Shown: positions 1 to 6,031 of the stretch, in pieces
Numbering within the stretch: the first letter of the stretch is position 1
Layout of the letters: every line of letters starts with the position of its first letter
Source of the DNA: Chthoniobacter sp.
Lineage (GTDB): Bacteria > Verrucomicrobiota > Verrucomicrobiia > Chthoniobacterales > Chthoniobacteraceae
Length of the DNA stretch: 6,181 nucleotides
Reading direction: 5' to 3'
Assembly (NCBI GenBank): GCA_025352865.1
Contig: JANXSB010000502.1
Span: 1 to 6,181 of the forward strand
The notes under the pieces: model-generated
Database searches by the model: none
What the model was told of the DNA's origin: nothing
Seen by the model: the letters and a program-made list of their open reading frames with translations, nothing else
Position numbers and translations under genes: made by a program

Positions 1-1
1 C

Positions 2-859
2 CGCTGGAGCAGCAAGCCACTCAAGACGACCGCGCCAATCGAGAAGATCGTCCTCGAAAGCGCCGGCACCACCGTCGCGCCGACGACCTTCGCCATCACC
101 GCCGAGCTGGCCGATCTCAACGCCGCGCCGCTCACCGCCGCCGAGCCGGCAAAGCCCGCCGAGCCCGCGGCCTTCAAAGCGCAATTCACCGACCCCGTCC
201 CCCAGCCGCCCGCCACGCGCCCGGCGAATGGCCCGCGCGTCCTCCTTGTGGGAGGAGGATCGTCGCATGACTTCGTGAAATTCTTTGGCGCGACCGACAA
301 AGCCACGCTTACGCCGGTCTGCGGCTGGGTCGATTTCACGCAAAACCTCAACGGCATCCCGGCGATCCTGAAAGACATCGACGTGCTCGTGCTCAGCGCG
401 AACCAGCCGATTTCGAGCGACACCTGCAAGGCGCTCATCGACTACGCGAACCGCGGCGGCGCGATCATCTCGCTGCATCCCGGCGGGTGGTACGCGTGGA
501 ATAACTTCCCGCAATGGAACAAGGAAATCGTCGGCGGCGGCACGCGCGGGCATGACGCGCTCGGGCTGTACACCGTGAACGTCACCAACCCCGCGAGCCC
601 GATCACCAAAGGCGTGCCGCCCGCCTTCGAGATCACCGACGAGCTCTACAACTACAACGCCGACCCCGCCGCCACGGTCGAAGTGCTCGCCACCGCGACC
701 AGCCCGAAGAGCGGCAAGACCTTCCCGCAGGTCTGGATCGTGAAGCATCCGAAGGCCCGCATCGTCGGCATCACCCTCGGCCACGACGCCCGCGCCCACG
801 ACCTCGAAGCCTACCGCACCCTGCTGAAAAACGCGGTCGTGTGGGCGGGTGGAAAGTAA
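2..859 (+). CDS. ThuA-like domain protein, C-terminal part (5' end outside window)
   Basis: The frame is open from base 2 to the TAA at 857-859, giving 285 visible residues, so the true start lies upstream; the GTG at 248 is internal. Residues 1 to about 40 look like the end of another, unidentified domain. A linker rich in Ala and Pro follows (about residues 41-75). From PRVLLVGGG (about residue 78) to the end it reads as a ThuA-like domain (trehalose-utilisation ThuA family, class I glutamine amidotransferase-like fold): a DVLVLSANQ strand, GGAIISLHPGG, a GGGTRGHD segment, SPITKGVP, the FEITDELY motif, and a closing IVGITLGHD and AVVWAGGK. These match the family's usual order (GG..lH, HPIt.G, DElY, LGHD, WA). 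ThuA-like domains are common in large secreted sugar-related proteins, but the substrate is unknown and no reaction can be assigned. The gene is followed by the palindromic cluster, which may act at its 3' end. Confidence 0.82.
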   Translation, partial: RWSSKPLKTTAPIEKIVLESAGTTVAPTTFAITAELADLNAAPLTAAEPAKPAEPAAFKAQFTDPVPQPPATRPANGPRVLLVGGGSSHDFVKFFGATDKATLTPVCGWVDFTQNLNGIPAILKDIDVLVLSANQPISSDTCKALIDYANRGGAIISLHPGGWYAWNNFPQWNKEIVGGGTRGHDALGLYTVNVTNPASPITKGVPPAFEITDELYNYNADPAATVEVLATATSPKSGKTFPQVWIVKHPKARIVGITLGHDARAHDLEAYRTLLKNAVVWAGGK

Positions 860-889
860 TCTCCAACGTACTAAAACCGAACGTTCTTT
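860..889. other. Short non-coding stretch between the ThuA-like gene and the palindromic cluster
   Basis: No gene is seen here. A weak AACGT/ACGTT pair (865-869 and 881-885) could form a 5-bp stem. The GTTCTTT at 883-889, read on the other strand, is AAAGAAC, like the tail that follows the inner hairpins of the transposase element. Confidence 0.3.
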
Positions 890-906
890 GGAGCCGGAGG
901 CTCCAC

Positions 907-948
907 GGAAATTAGCCGGTGGTGCCAACCACCGGAACCGGATCACGA
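907..948 (+). repeat. Left arm of long inverted repeat in the palindromic cluster
   Basis: The first 16 bases (907-922) are perfectly complementary to 1035-1050, and 938-948 are perfectly complementary to 1015-1025. The arm carries a 6-base extra AACCGG (936-941, placement ambiguous) relative to its partner. Its own hairpin (916-935) competes with this long-range pairing. Confidence 0.85.
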
Positions 949-1014
949 AGAAATCGAGCCCCAGCGGGGCGGCAGAAATTCCCTCGCCCCTGCCGGGGCG
1001 GAATGTGTTTGATC

Positions 1015-1050
1015 TCGTGATCCGGTGGCTGACGCCACCGGCTAATTTCC
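1015..1050 (-). repeat. Right arm of long inverted repeat in the palindromic cluster
   Basis: The reverse complement reads GGAAATTAGCCGGTGG, then CGTCAG, then CCACCGGATCACGA, matching the left arm apart from the central loop bases and the left arm's 6-base insertion. The internal hairpin is 1022-1041. Confidence 0.85.
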
Positions 1051-1110
1051 TGCGGCCCATCCGGGCCGAATCGTCCAGCGTTCAAACCCATTTCGTAAAT
1101 CCTCCCACTC

Positions 1111-2373
1111 ATGTCATCCTCAATTCGTCACGTCGTTCCGCCGGTTTTCCGGCTGCTAGTTTGTCTCGTTTTTCTATGCTCGGCTCGCGCGGTCACTTAT
1201 GCCGCGGATTATTTTCCCCCGCCGGACGACGCAGGCGGATGGCGCACCTTGAAAGACCCCGCGCAGATTCGTGCGCTCGCCGGGATGGATGCGGCGTGGC
1301 TGGAAAAGGCGTTCGAGCTGACCCAGCGCGGCACGCAGAACGGCGGGCTGCTCGTGGTGCGGCACGGGTATCTGGTTTTTGAAAAGTACTTTGGCCGCGC
1401 GAGTCGGAACGCGAATCCCGACATGGCTTCTACGGGCAAGGCGTTCACGAGCATCGCGTGCGGGATCATGCTCAGCGAGTTCAAGGCGAAGATTCCAGAC
1501 GGCTTGGACACGAAGGTTTTCACCGAGAAATATCTGCCGGAGGCTTTCCCGCTCGATGACCCGCGGAAGGCGGACATCACGCTCGGCCAACTGCTCTGCA
1601 TGACCGCGGGCTACAACGGCGAGGGCGGCGCGCCGACGAATGTGGTGCGCGGTGTGGCGTCGCCGGGGAAGGCTGTGCCGGGGCAGAATATCAAGGACCT
1701 CGACATGTCGTCGCTGCGCGTGCCGCTGTGGACGGAGCCGGGCGCGGGGTATTCGTATTCGTCGCCCGCGCCGCACATCGCGTCGCTCGTGCTGCGGCAT
1801 GTCACGGGCATGGAGTTGCAGGATTACATCGGCGAGCGGCTGGCGAAGCCGATGGGTTGGGGGGCGTGGGGCTACTGCCTGCATCGCGGCGATTTCACGA
1901 TGCCGCACGCGAACGGCGCGGGCAGCACAGCGCTGCATGCCACGGATGCGCTGCGCTTCGGCTACTGCCTGCTGCACGGGGGAAAGTGGGGCGGCAGGCA
2001 GCTCGTGCCCGCGGAGTACATCGCGAAGTGCAACCAGCCCTCGCCCTACAACCCGCACACGCCGTTCTCGCTGCAATTCGAGCACAACGCCGACGGCCAT
2101 GTGGTCGGTGCGCCGCGCGATGCCTTTTACAAATCCGGCGCGGGCGGCTTCGGCATCTTCATCGTGCCGTCGCTGGATGTGGTCATCTACAAACTCGGCG
2201 GCAGCAAAGGCCAGTACGACGTGACGCTCACCGGCCTCCCGCAACCCGAACCCGACACCACGCGCGACGACTGGAAACCCATCCCCCGCACGCCCTTCAA
2301 CGAAGGCAGCCTCGGCGGCGACGACGGCCTGCGCCGCGTACTGGAACTGGTCGCGGCGGCGGTGCGGGAATGA
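1111..2373 (+). CDS. Exported serine hydrolase, beta-lactamase/transpeptidase-like (class C fold)
   Basis: This is a 420-residue protein. A basic N-terminus with a hydrophobic core (about residues 10-25) and SARA at 24-27 suggests a Sec signal peptide and a periplasmic location. There is no lipobox. The mature part follows the PF00144 beta-lactamase/PBP-like family: S107-T-G-K110 is the SxxK nucleophile motif, followed by AFTSIACGIML; TLGQLLCMTAGYNG (157-170) is the usual region after it; GYSYSSPAPHIASLVLRHVTG (213-233) holds the second motif; and KSGAGGFGIFIVPSLDVVIY (341-360) is the equivalent of the KTG/HxG strand. The second motif is Y216-S-S218, not the usual YxN. Such proteins include esterases, D-aminopeptidases and carboxypeptidases, and most do not confer beta-lactam resistance, so the substrate is not assigned. 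The ATG at 1111 is chosen because it places the signal peptide at the N-terminus. No Shine-Dalgarno site is visible, and the palindromic cluster ends 42 bases upstream. Confidence 0.88.
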   Translation: MSSSIRHVVPPVFRLLVCLVFLCSARAVTYAADYFPPPDDAGGWRTLKDPAQIRALAGMDAAWLEKAFELTQRGTQNGGLLVVRHGYLVFEKYFGRASRNANPDMASTGKAFTSIACGIMLSEFKAKIPDGLDTKVFTEKYLPEAFPLDDPRKADITLGQLLCMTAGYNGEGGAPTNVVRGVASPGKAVPGQNIKDLDMSSLRVPLWTEPGAGYSYSSPAPHIASLVLRHVTGMELQDYIGERLAKPMGWGAWGYCLHRGDFTMPHANGAGSTALHATDALRFGYCLLHGGKWGGRQLVPAEYIAKCNQPSPYNPHTPFSLQFEHNADGHVVGAPRDAFYKSGAGGFGIFIVPSLDVVIYKLGGSKGQYDVTLTGLPQPEPDTTRDDWKPIPRTPFNEGSLGGDDGLRRVLELVAAAVRE

Positions 2374-2388
2374 GCGAGTGAGGCGCCG

Positions 2389-2480
2389 CTGTCCCGCAGG
2401 GACATCCGAAAATAGCCCAGCGATTTATCGCTGGGTCTCCCGAAGCAAACGCGCCAAGCCCCGTCGGGGCGAAAGAAATC
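2389..2480 (+). repeat. Left end of transposase element (three hairpins plus tail)
   Basis: Hairpin 1 is TGTCCC/GGGACA at 2390-2404 with loop GCA. An 11-nt spacer TCCGAAAATAG follows. Hairpin 2 is CCCAGCGAT/ATCGCTGGG at 2416-2435. After 22 nt comes hairpin 3, GCCCCGTCGGGGC at 2458-2470, with tail GAAAGAAATC at 2471-2480. The tail overlaps the transposase stop codon (TGA, read from 2481-2479). The hairpins could also terminate transcription arriving from the upstream hydrolase gene. Confidence 0.85.
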
Positions 2481-2925
2481 ACGCGAGCATCCGTTCGTCG
2501 TATTCCATCCCGTGCTTTTGCAAAAACACGGCCACCTCGTCGCGAAACGTCAGCTTCCGATGGTGCGCGGCCTGGTTGCGAATGTAGGCGAGCGTGTCGT
2601 CCACACCTGAGATGCCGATGCTGAATGCGCCGTAACCTTCCTGCCAGCCAAAGTCCGACTCATCGGGAAACGTGTCGTGCATCCACTTCGAGGAATTGCC
2701 CTTGAGAAGCTGCACGGCCTTGGCGATGGCGAGCGTGGAGGGGAGCGAGATGAGCATGTGAACGTGATCCGCGACCCCGCCCACACCCAGCGCCTTCATG
2801 CCGTTTTCGCGGGCGATGCCGCCGAGATACGGCCAGAGACGCTCTTGGAGTTCCGGCTTGAGGAAAGGGCGGCGTTCTTTCGTGGCCCATACGCAATGGA
2901 TCAGGCAGCTAACGAAGGAGTGCAT
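2479..2925 (-). CDS. tnpA: Y1 (HUH) transposase, IS200/IS605 TnpA- or RAYT-like
   Basis: This 148-residue protein belongs to the Y1_Tnp family (PF01797), which cuts and rejoins single-stranded DNA at hairpin ends through a phosphotyrosine link. The N-terminus (FVSCLIHCVWATKERRPFL) is the usual first strand. GVADHVHMLISLP gives the metal-binding HUH pair H54-V-H56, GWQEGYGAFSIG (93-104) is the conserved central block, and Y114 in AYIRNQAAHH is the likely nucleophile, with Q118 four residues on as in the family. Length and motifs suggest an intact, active enzyme. There is no second gene (no TnpB). The ATG at 2925 is right for the family's N-terminus; no good Shine-Dalgarno site is seen, and the inner hairpin of the right end lies 14 bases upstream of the start. 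Whether it is best called TnpA of IS200 or a RAYT depends on phylogeny; the palindromic flanks favour RAYT. Confidence 0.9.
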   Translation of the reverse strand: MHSFVSCLIHCVWATKERRPFLKPELQERLWPYLGGIARENGMKALGVGGVADHVHMLISLPSTLAIAKAVQLLKGNSSKWMHDTFPDESDFGWQEGYGAFSIGISGVDDTLAYIRNQAAHHRKLTFRDEVAVFLQKHGMEYDERMLA

Positions 2926-2930
2926 GAGTT

Positions 2931-3023
2931 GGTTCTTTCGTCCCTGACGGGACTGACTCGTTTGTTGGATGGCTTACCCAGCGATGAATCGCTGGGCTAT
3001 TTTCAGGTGTCCCTGCGGGACAG
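2931..3023 (-). repeat. Right end of transposase element (three hairpins plus tail)
   Basis: Read on the minus strand from outside in: hairpin 1 TGTCCC/GGGACA (3008-3022), spacer CCTGAAAATAG, hairpin 2 CCCAGCGAT/ATCGCTGGG (2977-2996), 23 nt, hairpin 3 GTCCCGTCAGGGAC (2940-2953) and tail GAAAGAACC (2931-2939). Hairpin 3 differs in stem sequence from its left-end counterpart but keeps position and tail. Confidence 0.85.
2940..2953 (-). promoter_or_regulatory. Hairpin in the leader just upstream of the transposase start
   Basis: GTCCC/GGGAC with a 4-base loop ends 14 bases before the ATG, followed by GAAAGAA where a ribosome site would be expected. Binding of the transposase to its own end, or folding of the RNA, could limit its expression. 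This is inference from position only. Confidence 0.35.
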
Positions 3024-3035
3024 GGCGGAGTGGGA

Positions 3036-3914
3036 CTAACCCTCCTCACACACCGCCTGCAGATACTCACGATACTCATTCTTCGGCAGCGCGGCGATGG
3101 CGGCTTGCAGACCCGTGCGGTCGATGAAGCCTTGGTGGTAGGCGATCTCTTCGATGTTCGCGATCATCAGGCCCTGGCGATTTTGGATGGCGGCGATGTA
3201 GTTGCTCGCTTCGAGCAGGCTGGCTTGCGTGCCGGTGTCTAACCAGGCCATGCCTCGACCTAAGACGCGGACGTTGAGTTTGCCGCGCTTTAAGTATTCG
3301 CGATTCACGTCGGTTATTTCGAGTTCGCCTCGCGGGCTGGGTTGTAAGTCGCGAGTTATATTAACAATGTCGCGGTCATAGACGTAGAGGCCGGGGACGG
3401 CGAAGTGGCTCTTGGGCTTCGCAGGCTTTTCCTCGAGGCTGAGGGCTTTCCCATCGGGGCCAAACTCGACGACGCCGTAGCGCTCGGGGTCGCGCACCTG
3501 GTAGCCGAAGACGCAGGCACCGCCGTCGCTTTCCACCACGCGGAGGGCATCGCGGAAGAAGTCGAGTTTTCCGTAAAAGATGTTGTCGCCGAGGATGAGG
3601 GAGACGCCGTCGGAGCCGATGAATTTTTCGCCGATGAGGAAGGCCTGGGCGATGCCGGCGGGTTTCTCCTGCTCCTCATACTCGAAGCGCATGCCGAGGT
3701 GCGCGCCGTCGCCGAAGAGGCCACGGAACTGGGGCAGATCCTTGGGCGTGGAGATGATGAGCACTTCGCGGATGCCGCCGAGCATGAGGGTGGCGAGCGG
3801 GTAGTAGATCATCGGCTTGTCATAGACGGGCAGGAGTTGCTTGCAGGCGATGCGGGTGAGCGGGTGCAGGCGGGTGCCGGCGCCGCCGGCGAGGATGATG
3901 GCTTTGCGGTTCAT
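3036..3914 (-). CDS. rfbA: Glucose-1-phosphate thymidylyltransferase
   Basis: This 292-residue protein is of normal family length. It joins glucose-1-phosphate and dTTP to give dTDP-glucose and pyrophosphate, the first step to dTDP-L-rhamnose and related sugars for O-antigen or exopolysaccharide; it acts in the cytoplasm. Visible motifs are the nucleotide-binding loop LAGGAGTRLHPLT (8-20), KQLLPVYDKPMIYYPL (25-40), D110 in LILGDNIFYG (a metal/active-site residue of the family), YGVVEF (146-151), EEKP (161-164), VPGLYVYD (173-180), EITDVNREYL (199-208) and D226 in WLDTGT (second metal ligand). Residue 24 is Cys where Ser is usual before KQLLP, probably harmless. Its ATG overlaps the stop of the upstream glycosyltransferase gene as ATGA, implying translational coupling. 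No other rml genes follow: the transposase element begins 12 bases after the stop. The symbol rmlA is equally valid. Confidence 0.96.
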   Translation of the reverse strand: MNRKAIILAGGAGTRLHPLTRIACKQLLPVYDKPMIYYPLATLMLGGIREVLIISTPKDLPQFRGLFGDGAHLGMRFEYEEQEKPAGIAQAFLIGEKFIGSDGVSLILGDNIFYGKLDFFRDALRVVESDGGACVFGYQVRDPERYGVVEFGPDGKALSLEEKPAKPKSHFAVPGLYVYDRDIVNITRDLQPSPRGELEITDVNREYLKRGKLNVRVLGRGMAWLDTGTQASLLEASNYIAAIQNRQGLMIANIEEIAYHQGFIDRTGLQAAIAALPKNEYREYLQAVCEEG

Positions 3915-5752
3915 GGTTCGATCGGGGCGAAAGAGGTGGCGTAGATTTGGATGGATTCGGTGTCGGATTTAATCTCGGCGACGCGGGCGTAGTGGATTTT
4001 CACGTAGTCGAGGACGGGCGCGGCCCAGTGGGAAAAGCGGGAGGCGGCGCTACCATTGATGGCGCGGTCGTCGATGACGATGACGGCGGGCTTTTTCTCC
4101 TCGAAATCGCGGATGGTCTGCTCGGCCCAGCCGGGTTCGTGGGTGGCGTTATCGACATAGACGTTGTGGACGTAGGTGCGCCGGTTGGTCATGAGGTTGT
4201 AACCGGGGTTGTAGGGGTAGCAGACGAGGAAGTCGCCGGGGCGCGAGTGGGCGAGGATGGTGTCGCGGACGGTGGTGAGGGAGGCGGCTTCTTTTTTCGA
4301 GGCGCGGACGGCGACGCCGTTTTCGGCGGCGAATTTCGTCTTCCGCCCGGTGCGCGCAGCGGCAGTGCCGGCGGAGGGATGCTGGAAAGCAAAGAGCGCA
4401 TAGACGGCGAGATGGATGAGGAAGCCGGCGGCAAAGGCTGATGCCAGCAGGATGCGCGGGCGGCTGCGCTTTTCGCCACGCGGCCAGAGCAGGGCCACAC
4501 AGCCGACCATGGCGAGGATGTAGCCGGGCATGAACTCGGACAAATGCGGTCGATCGGGACGGAAGAAAAAGAACTGCGGAAACGTGGTCAGTGAGCCGCC
4601 GATGAGGAGCAGCCATTTCATGGAATGTTCATCGAGCTTGAAGTCGCCGCGGAGCACGCGGCGCGCGCAACCGAAGACCCCGCCGAGGAAGAAAAGGCCG
4701 AAGCCGGCGAGGGGCGCGTAGGTGAGAAAAGCGAGGACGCGATTCCACCGTCCGACGCGATGCCAGAGGTCCGAGATGGGATGGCGGCGAAGGGTGGAGC
4801 GGTCGGTGGTGGACGGCGGAGTTTTCGCGGGCGCGTTTTCAACGGCGGCAACAGGCGTGCCCGCTTGAGCGGGAGCGGGTTTCGCCGCGGCTCCGATTTG
4901 ATCGGTGACGCCGCTGTGGAGCGCGTGGAGCCAGGCGGGGACTTGCTGCAGCAGCATCGACTCGACGCCGAGCGTCCGCAGGTAAAGGTACGGCGGGACA
5001 TGGACCGCGCAGACGACCGTGGCGAGCAGCGCAGCACCGAACAGCAGGCGCGCGGCGCGCTGGGCGATCTCGAGTCTTTTGTCCAAGAGCACGAGGAGGA
5101 GCAGCAGCGCCCAGATGACTGCGAAGAAAATCGCAATCTCCACGCGCACGAGCGCGGTGAGCCCGAGTACCGCGCCGCCGAGCGCGACGGCGGTGAGCCA
5201 TTTTCGCCGCGCGGCGGGATCGACGGTCAGCAGGTGGATGAGGCACGCGGTGTTGGCCATCCCGGCGAGCGGAATGTAGTTTTTGAACTGCGAACCCGGC
5301 AGCGCGACGAGCACCAGCCCCACGGCCACGCCGAGCCAGCGCGGGCCGCCCACGCGTTTCACAATCCCGCAGCCGAGCAGCGCCGTGATCGTGGAGAGCG
5401 TGAAAAAGAAGGCGCGCGCCGCGAGGTAATTGACGCCCGTGATGTGGAAGAGTCCGACGAGCGGGTAGAACCAGCCGACGTTGTAACCGAGAGCCACATC
5501 CACCCACGGGCGCTCACCCTGCATGAGCCGCTGCGCGATGAGGCAGACGGTGCCGCCTTCGTCGTGCGGGTTGAACCAATACCGCAGATAACTCCCGTAG
5601 TAGGCCAGTGCCGCCGCTACTATGATGATCGTCGGCAGCCAGCGGAGCAGCGCGGCATTTTTTCCAGATGGTGGCGGACAGGCCGCATTTTCTTGCGCTA
5701 AAGAGCTGTTCACCCGGCGGAAAGTAGATTCTTTCTCCGCTCCGTGAAACAT
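3911..5752 (-). CDS. Polytopic membrane protein, probable GT-C (PMT/ArnT-like) glycosyltransferase
   Basis: The protein has 613 residues if it starts at the ATG at 5752, or 600 from the GTG at 5713. About ten or eleven hydrophobic segments span residues 38-456, for example about 38-55, 110-131, 138-152, 187-224, 236-255, 340-362, 380-397, 408-424 and 433-456. An Ala/Pro-rich hydrophilic loop lies at about 285-335, and a soluble C-terminal region at 457-613. After the first membrane segment comes FNPHDEGG with D64-E65, the acidic pair placed as in GT-C enzymes, which transfer sugars from polyprenyl-phosphate donors outside the inner membrane. FRPDRPHLSEFMP (397-409) is another family-like motif. 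Coupling to rfbA by ATGA supports a role in surface glycan assembly; donor and acceptor are unknown. The open frame extends further upstream, but that part is antisense to the thioesterase and is not counted. GGGAG four bases before the ATG favours the 5752 start. Confidence 0.82.
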   Translation of the reverse strand: MFHGAEKESTFRRVNSSLAQENAACPPPSGKNAALLRWLPTIIIVAAALAYYGSYLRYWFNPHDEGGTVCLIAQRLMQGERPWVDVALGYNVGWFYPLVGLFHITGVNYLAARAFFFTLSTITALLGCGIVKRVGGPRWLGVAVGLVLVALPGSQFKNYIPLAGMANTACLIHLLTVDPAARRKWLTAVALGGAVLGLTALVRVEIAIFFAVIWALLLLLVLLDKRLEIAQRAARLLFGAALLATVVCAVHVPPYLYLRTLGVESMLLQQVPAWLHALHSGVTDQIGAAAKPAPAQAGTPVAAVENAPAKTPPSTTDRSTLRRHPISDLWHRVGRWNRVLAFLTYAPLAGFGLFFLGGVFGCARRVLRGDFKLDEHSMKWLLLIGGSLTTFPQFFFFRPDRPHLSEFMPGYILAMVGCVALLWPRGEKRSRPRILLASAFAAGFLIHLAVYALFAFQHPSAGTAAARTGRKTKFAAENGVAVRASKKEAASLTTVRDTILAHSRPGDFLVCYPYNPGYNLMTNRRTYVHNVYVDNATHEPGWAEQTIRDFEEKKPAVIVIDDRAINGSAASRFSHWAAPVLDYVKIHYARVAEIKSDTESIQIYATSFAPIEP

Positions 5753-6031
5753 CAAACTCCCGAGACGCCGACCATCGAAGTGCCCGTGCAGGTCATGTTT
5801 TTCGACACCGACTGCGCGGCGGTCGTCCACAATATCGCCTACCTCCGTTTCATCGAGACGGCGCGCACGCTGCTCGCGGAGCAGCTCGGCATGAGCCTGG
5901 TGGAAATGGCGCGCACGCAGACCTACCCGGTCGTCATCCGCACGGAGATTGATTACAAAAAGCCCGCCGTGCTCGGCGACAAGCTCATCATCCACGGGCG
6001 GCTGGAAACCGTGGATCGGCTCCGCTTTTGA
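5744..6031 (+). CDS. YbgC-like acyl-CoA thioesterase (hot-dog fold), ended by an in-frame TGA
   Basis: Translation gives 95 residues from the GTG at 5744, the only start in the frame after the TAA at 5699-5701 that keeps the whole first strand. The 4HBT/YbgC signature is clear: VPVQVMFFDTDCAAVVHNIAYLRFIETAR, with D21-T-D23 and E38 as in the DTDxxGVVYHxxYxxxxExAR family pattern, then TYPVVIRTEIDYKKPAVLGDKLIIHG. These enzymes hydrolyse acyl-CoA thioesters in the cytoplasm; YbgC of E. coli is associated with the Tol-Pal cluster, which is not seen here. The family is usually about 130-145 residues, so this product would lose its last third. The same frame continues beyond the TGA to the window edge with matching sequence (next entry). 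The gene diverges from the membrane glycosyltransferase; if that gene starts at 5752 the two 5' ends overlap by 9 bases. No Shine-Dalgarno site is seen. Confidence 0.8.
   Translation: MKHQTPETPTIEVPVQVMFFDTDCAAVVHNIAYLRFIETARTLLAEQLGMSLVEMARTQTYPVVIRTEIDYKKPAVLGDKLIIHGRLETVDRLRF

Larger units (their letters stand above)
890..1068. mobile_element. Transposase-less palindromic element (MITE/REP-cluster-like), relative of the 2389-3023 element
   Basis: This 179-bp cluster has no credible gene and consists of two inverted three-hairpin modules. The left module, from outside in, has hairpin 1 at 890-904 (GGAGCC/GGCTCC), spacer ACGGAAATTAG, hairpin 2 at 916-935 (CCGGTGGT, loop GCCA, ACCACCGG), a 22-nt gap, hairpin 3 at 958-970 (GCCCC/GGGGC) and tail GGCAGAAATT. 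The right module mirrors it: hairpin 1 at 1053-1068 (CGGCCC/GGGCCG), spacer CAGGAAATTAG on the minus strand, hairpin 2 at 1022-1041 (CCGGTGGC, loop TGAC, GCCACCGG) and hairpin 3 at 985-1000 (CGCCCC/GGGGCG). The modules meet at 971-984. Element order, hairpin 2 length (20 nt) and spacings match the ends of the transposase element. I infer a non-autonomous derivative or a paired REP (BIME-like) unit mobilised by such a transposase. No target duplication is evident. Confidence 0.72.
2389..3023 (-). mobile_element. IS200/RAYT-like element: Y1 transposase gene between inverted three-hairpin ends
   Basis: The 635-bp element carries a single gene (2479-2925, minus) flanked by inverted ends. Bases 2389-2436 match the reverse complement of 2976-3023 at 45 of 48 positions. 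The inner parts are less conserved in sequence but keep the same plan (hairpin 3 plus GAAAGAA tail). It fills the gap between two convergent genes almost exactly, with 15 bases after the hydrolase stop and 12 bases before the rfbA stop. Classic IS200 elements have non-identical subterminal hairpins. Near-symmetric, REP-like palindromic ends next to a small single-domain Y1 transposase are closer to REP-associated tyrosine transposases (RAYTs). Outer boundaries are estimated from where the repeat similarity ends. Confidence 0.8.

Noticed and set aside
248..859. ThuA-like gene starting at the GTG at 248
   Set aside because: The frame is open to base 2, and the GTG falls inside the first strand of the domain (PRVLLVGGG), so it is an internal Val codon.
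890..1068. CRISPR array
   Set aside because: The repeats are palindromes in inverted, mirrored order with differing sequence, not direct repeats with regular unique spacers.
849..1382. 177-residue open frame on + across the intergenic cluster
   Set aside because: It runs through the palindromic repeats and into the hydrolase gene in another frame, with low-complexity Arg-rich sequence and no recognisable domain.
1174..2244. 356-residue open frame antisense to the serine hydrolase
   Set aside because: It is an Arg/Ala-rich shadow of a well-supported gene with no family pattern.
2376..3032. GAGTG on both sides of the element (2376-2380 and 3028-3032) as a target duplication
   Set aside because: A 5-base match at unequal distances from the ends is easily chance, and Y1 transposases normally make no target duplication.
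3924..3936. GGGGCGAAAGAGG resembling the hairpin 3 tail of the element
   Set aside because: It lies within the coding end of the membrane protein, has no palindrome before it and no partner modules; a chance match.
4625..5701. 358-residue open frame antisense to the membrane protein
   Set aside because: It is a GC-rich mirror frame dominated by Arg, Glu and Ala with no domain; the opposite strand encodes clear membrane segments.
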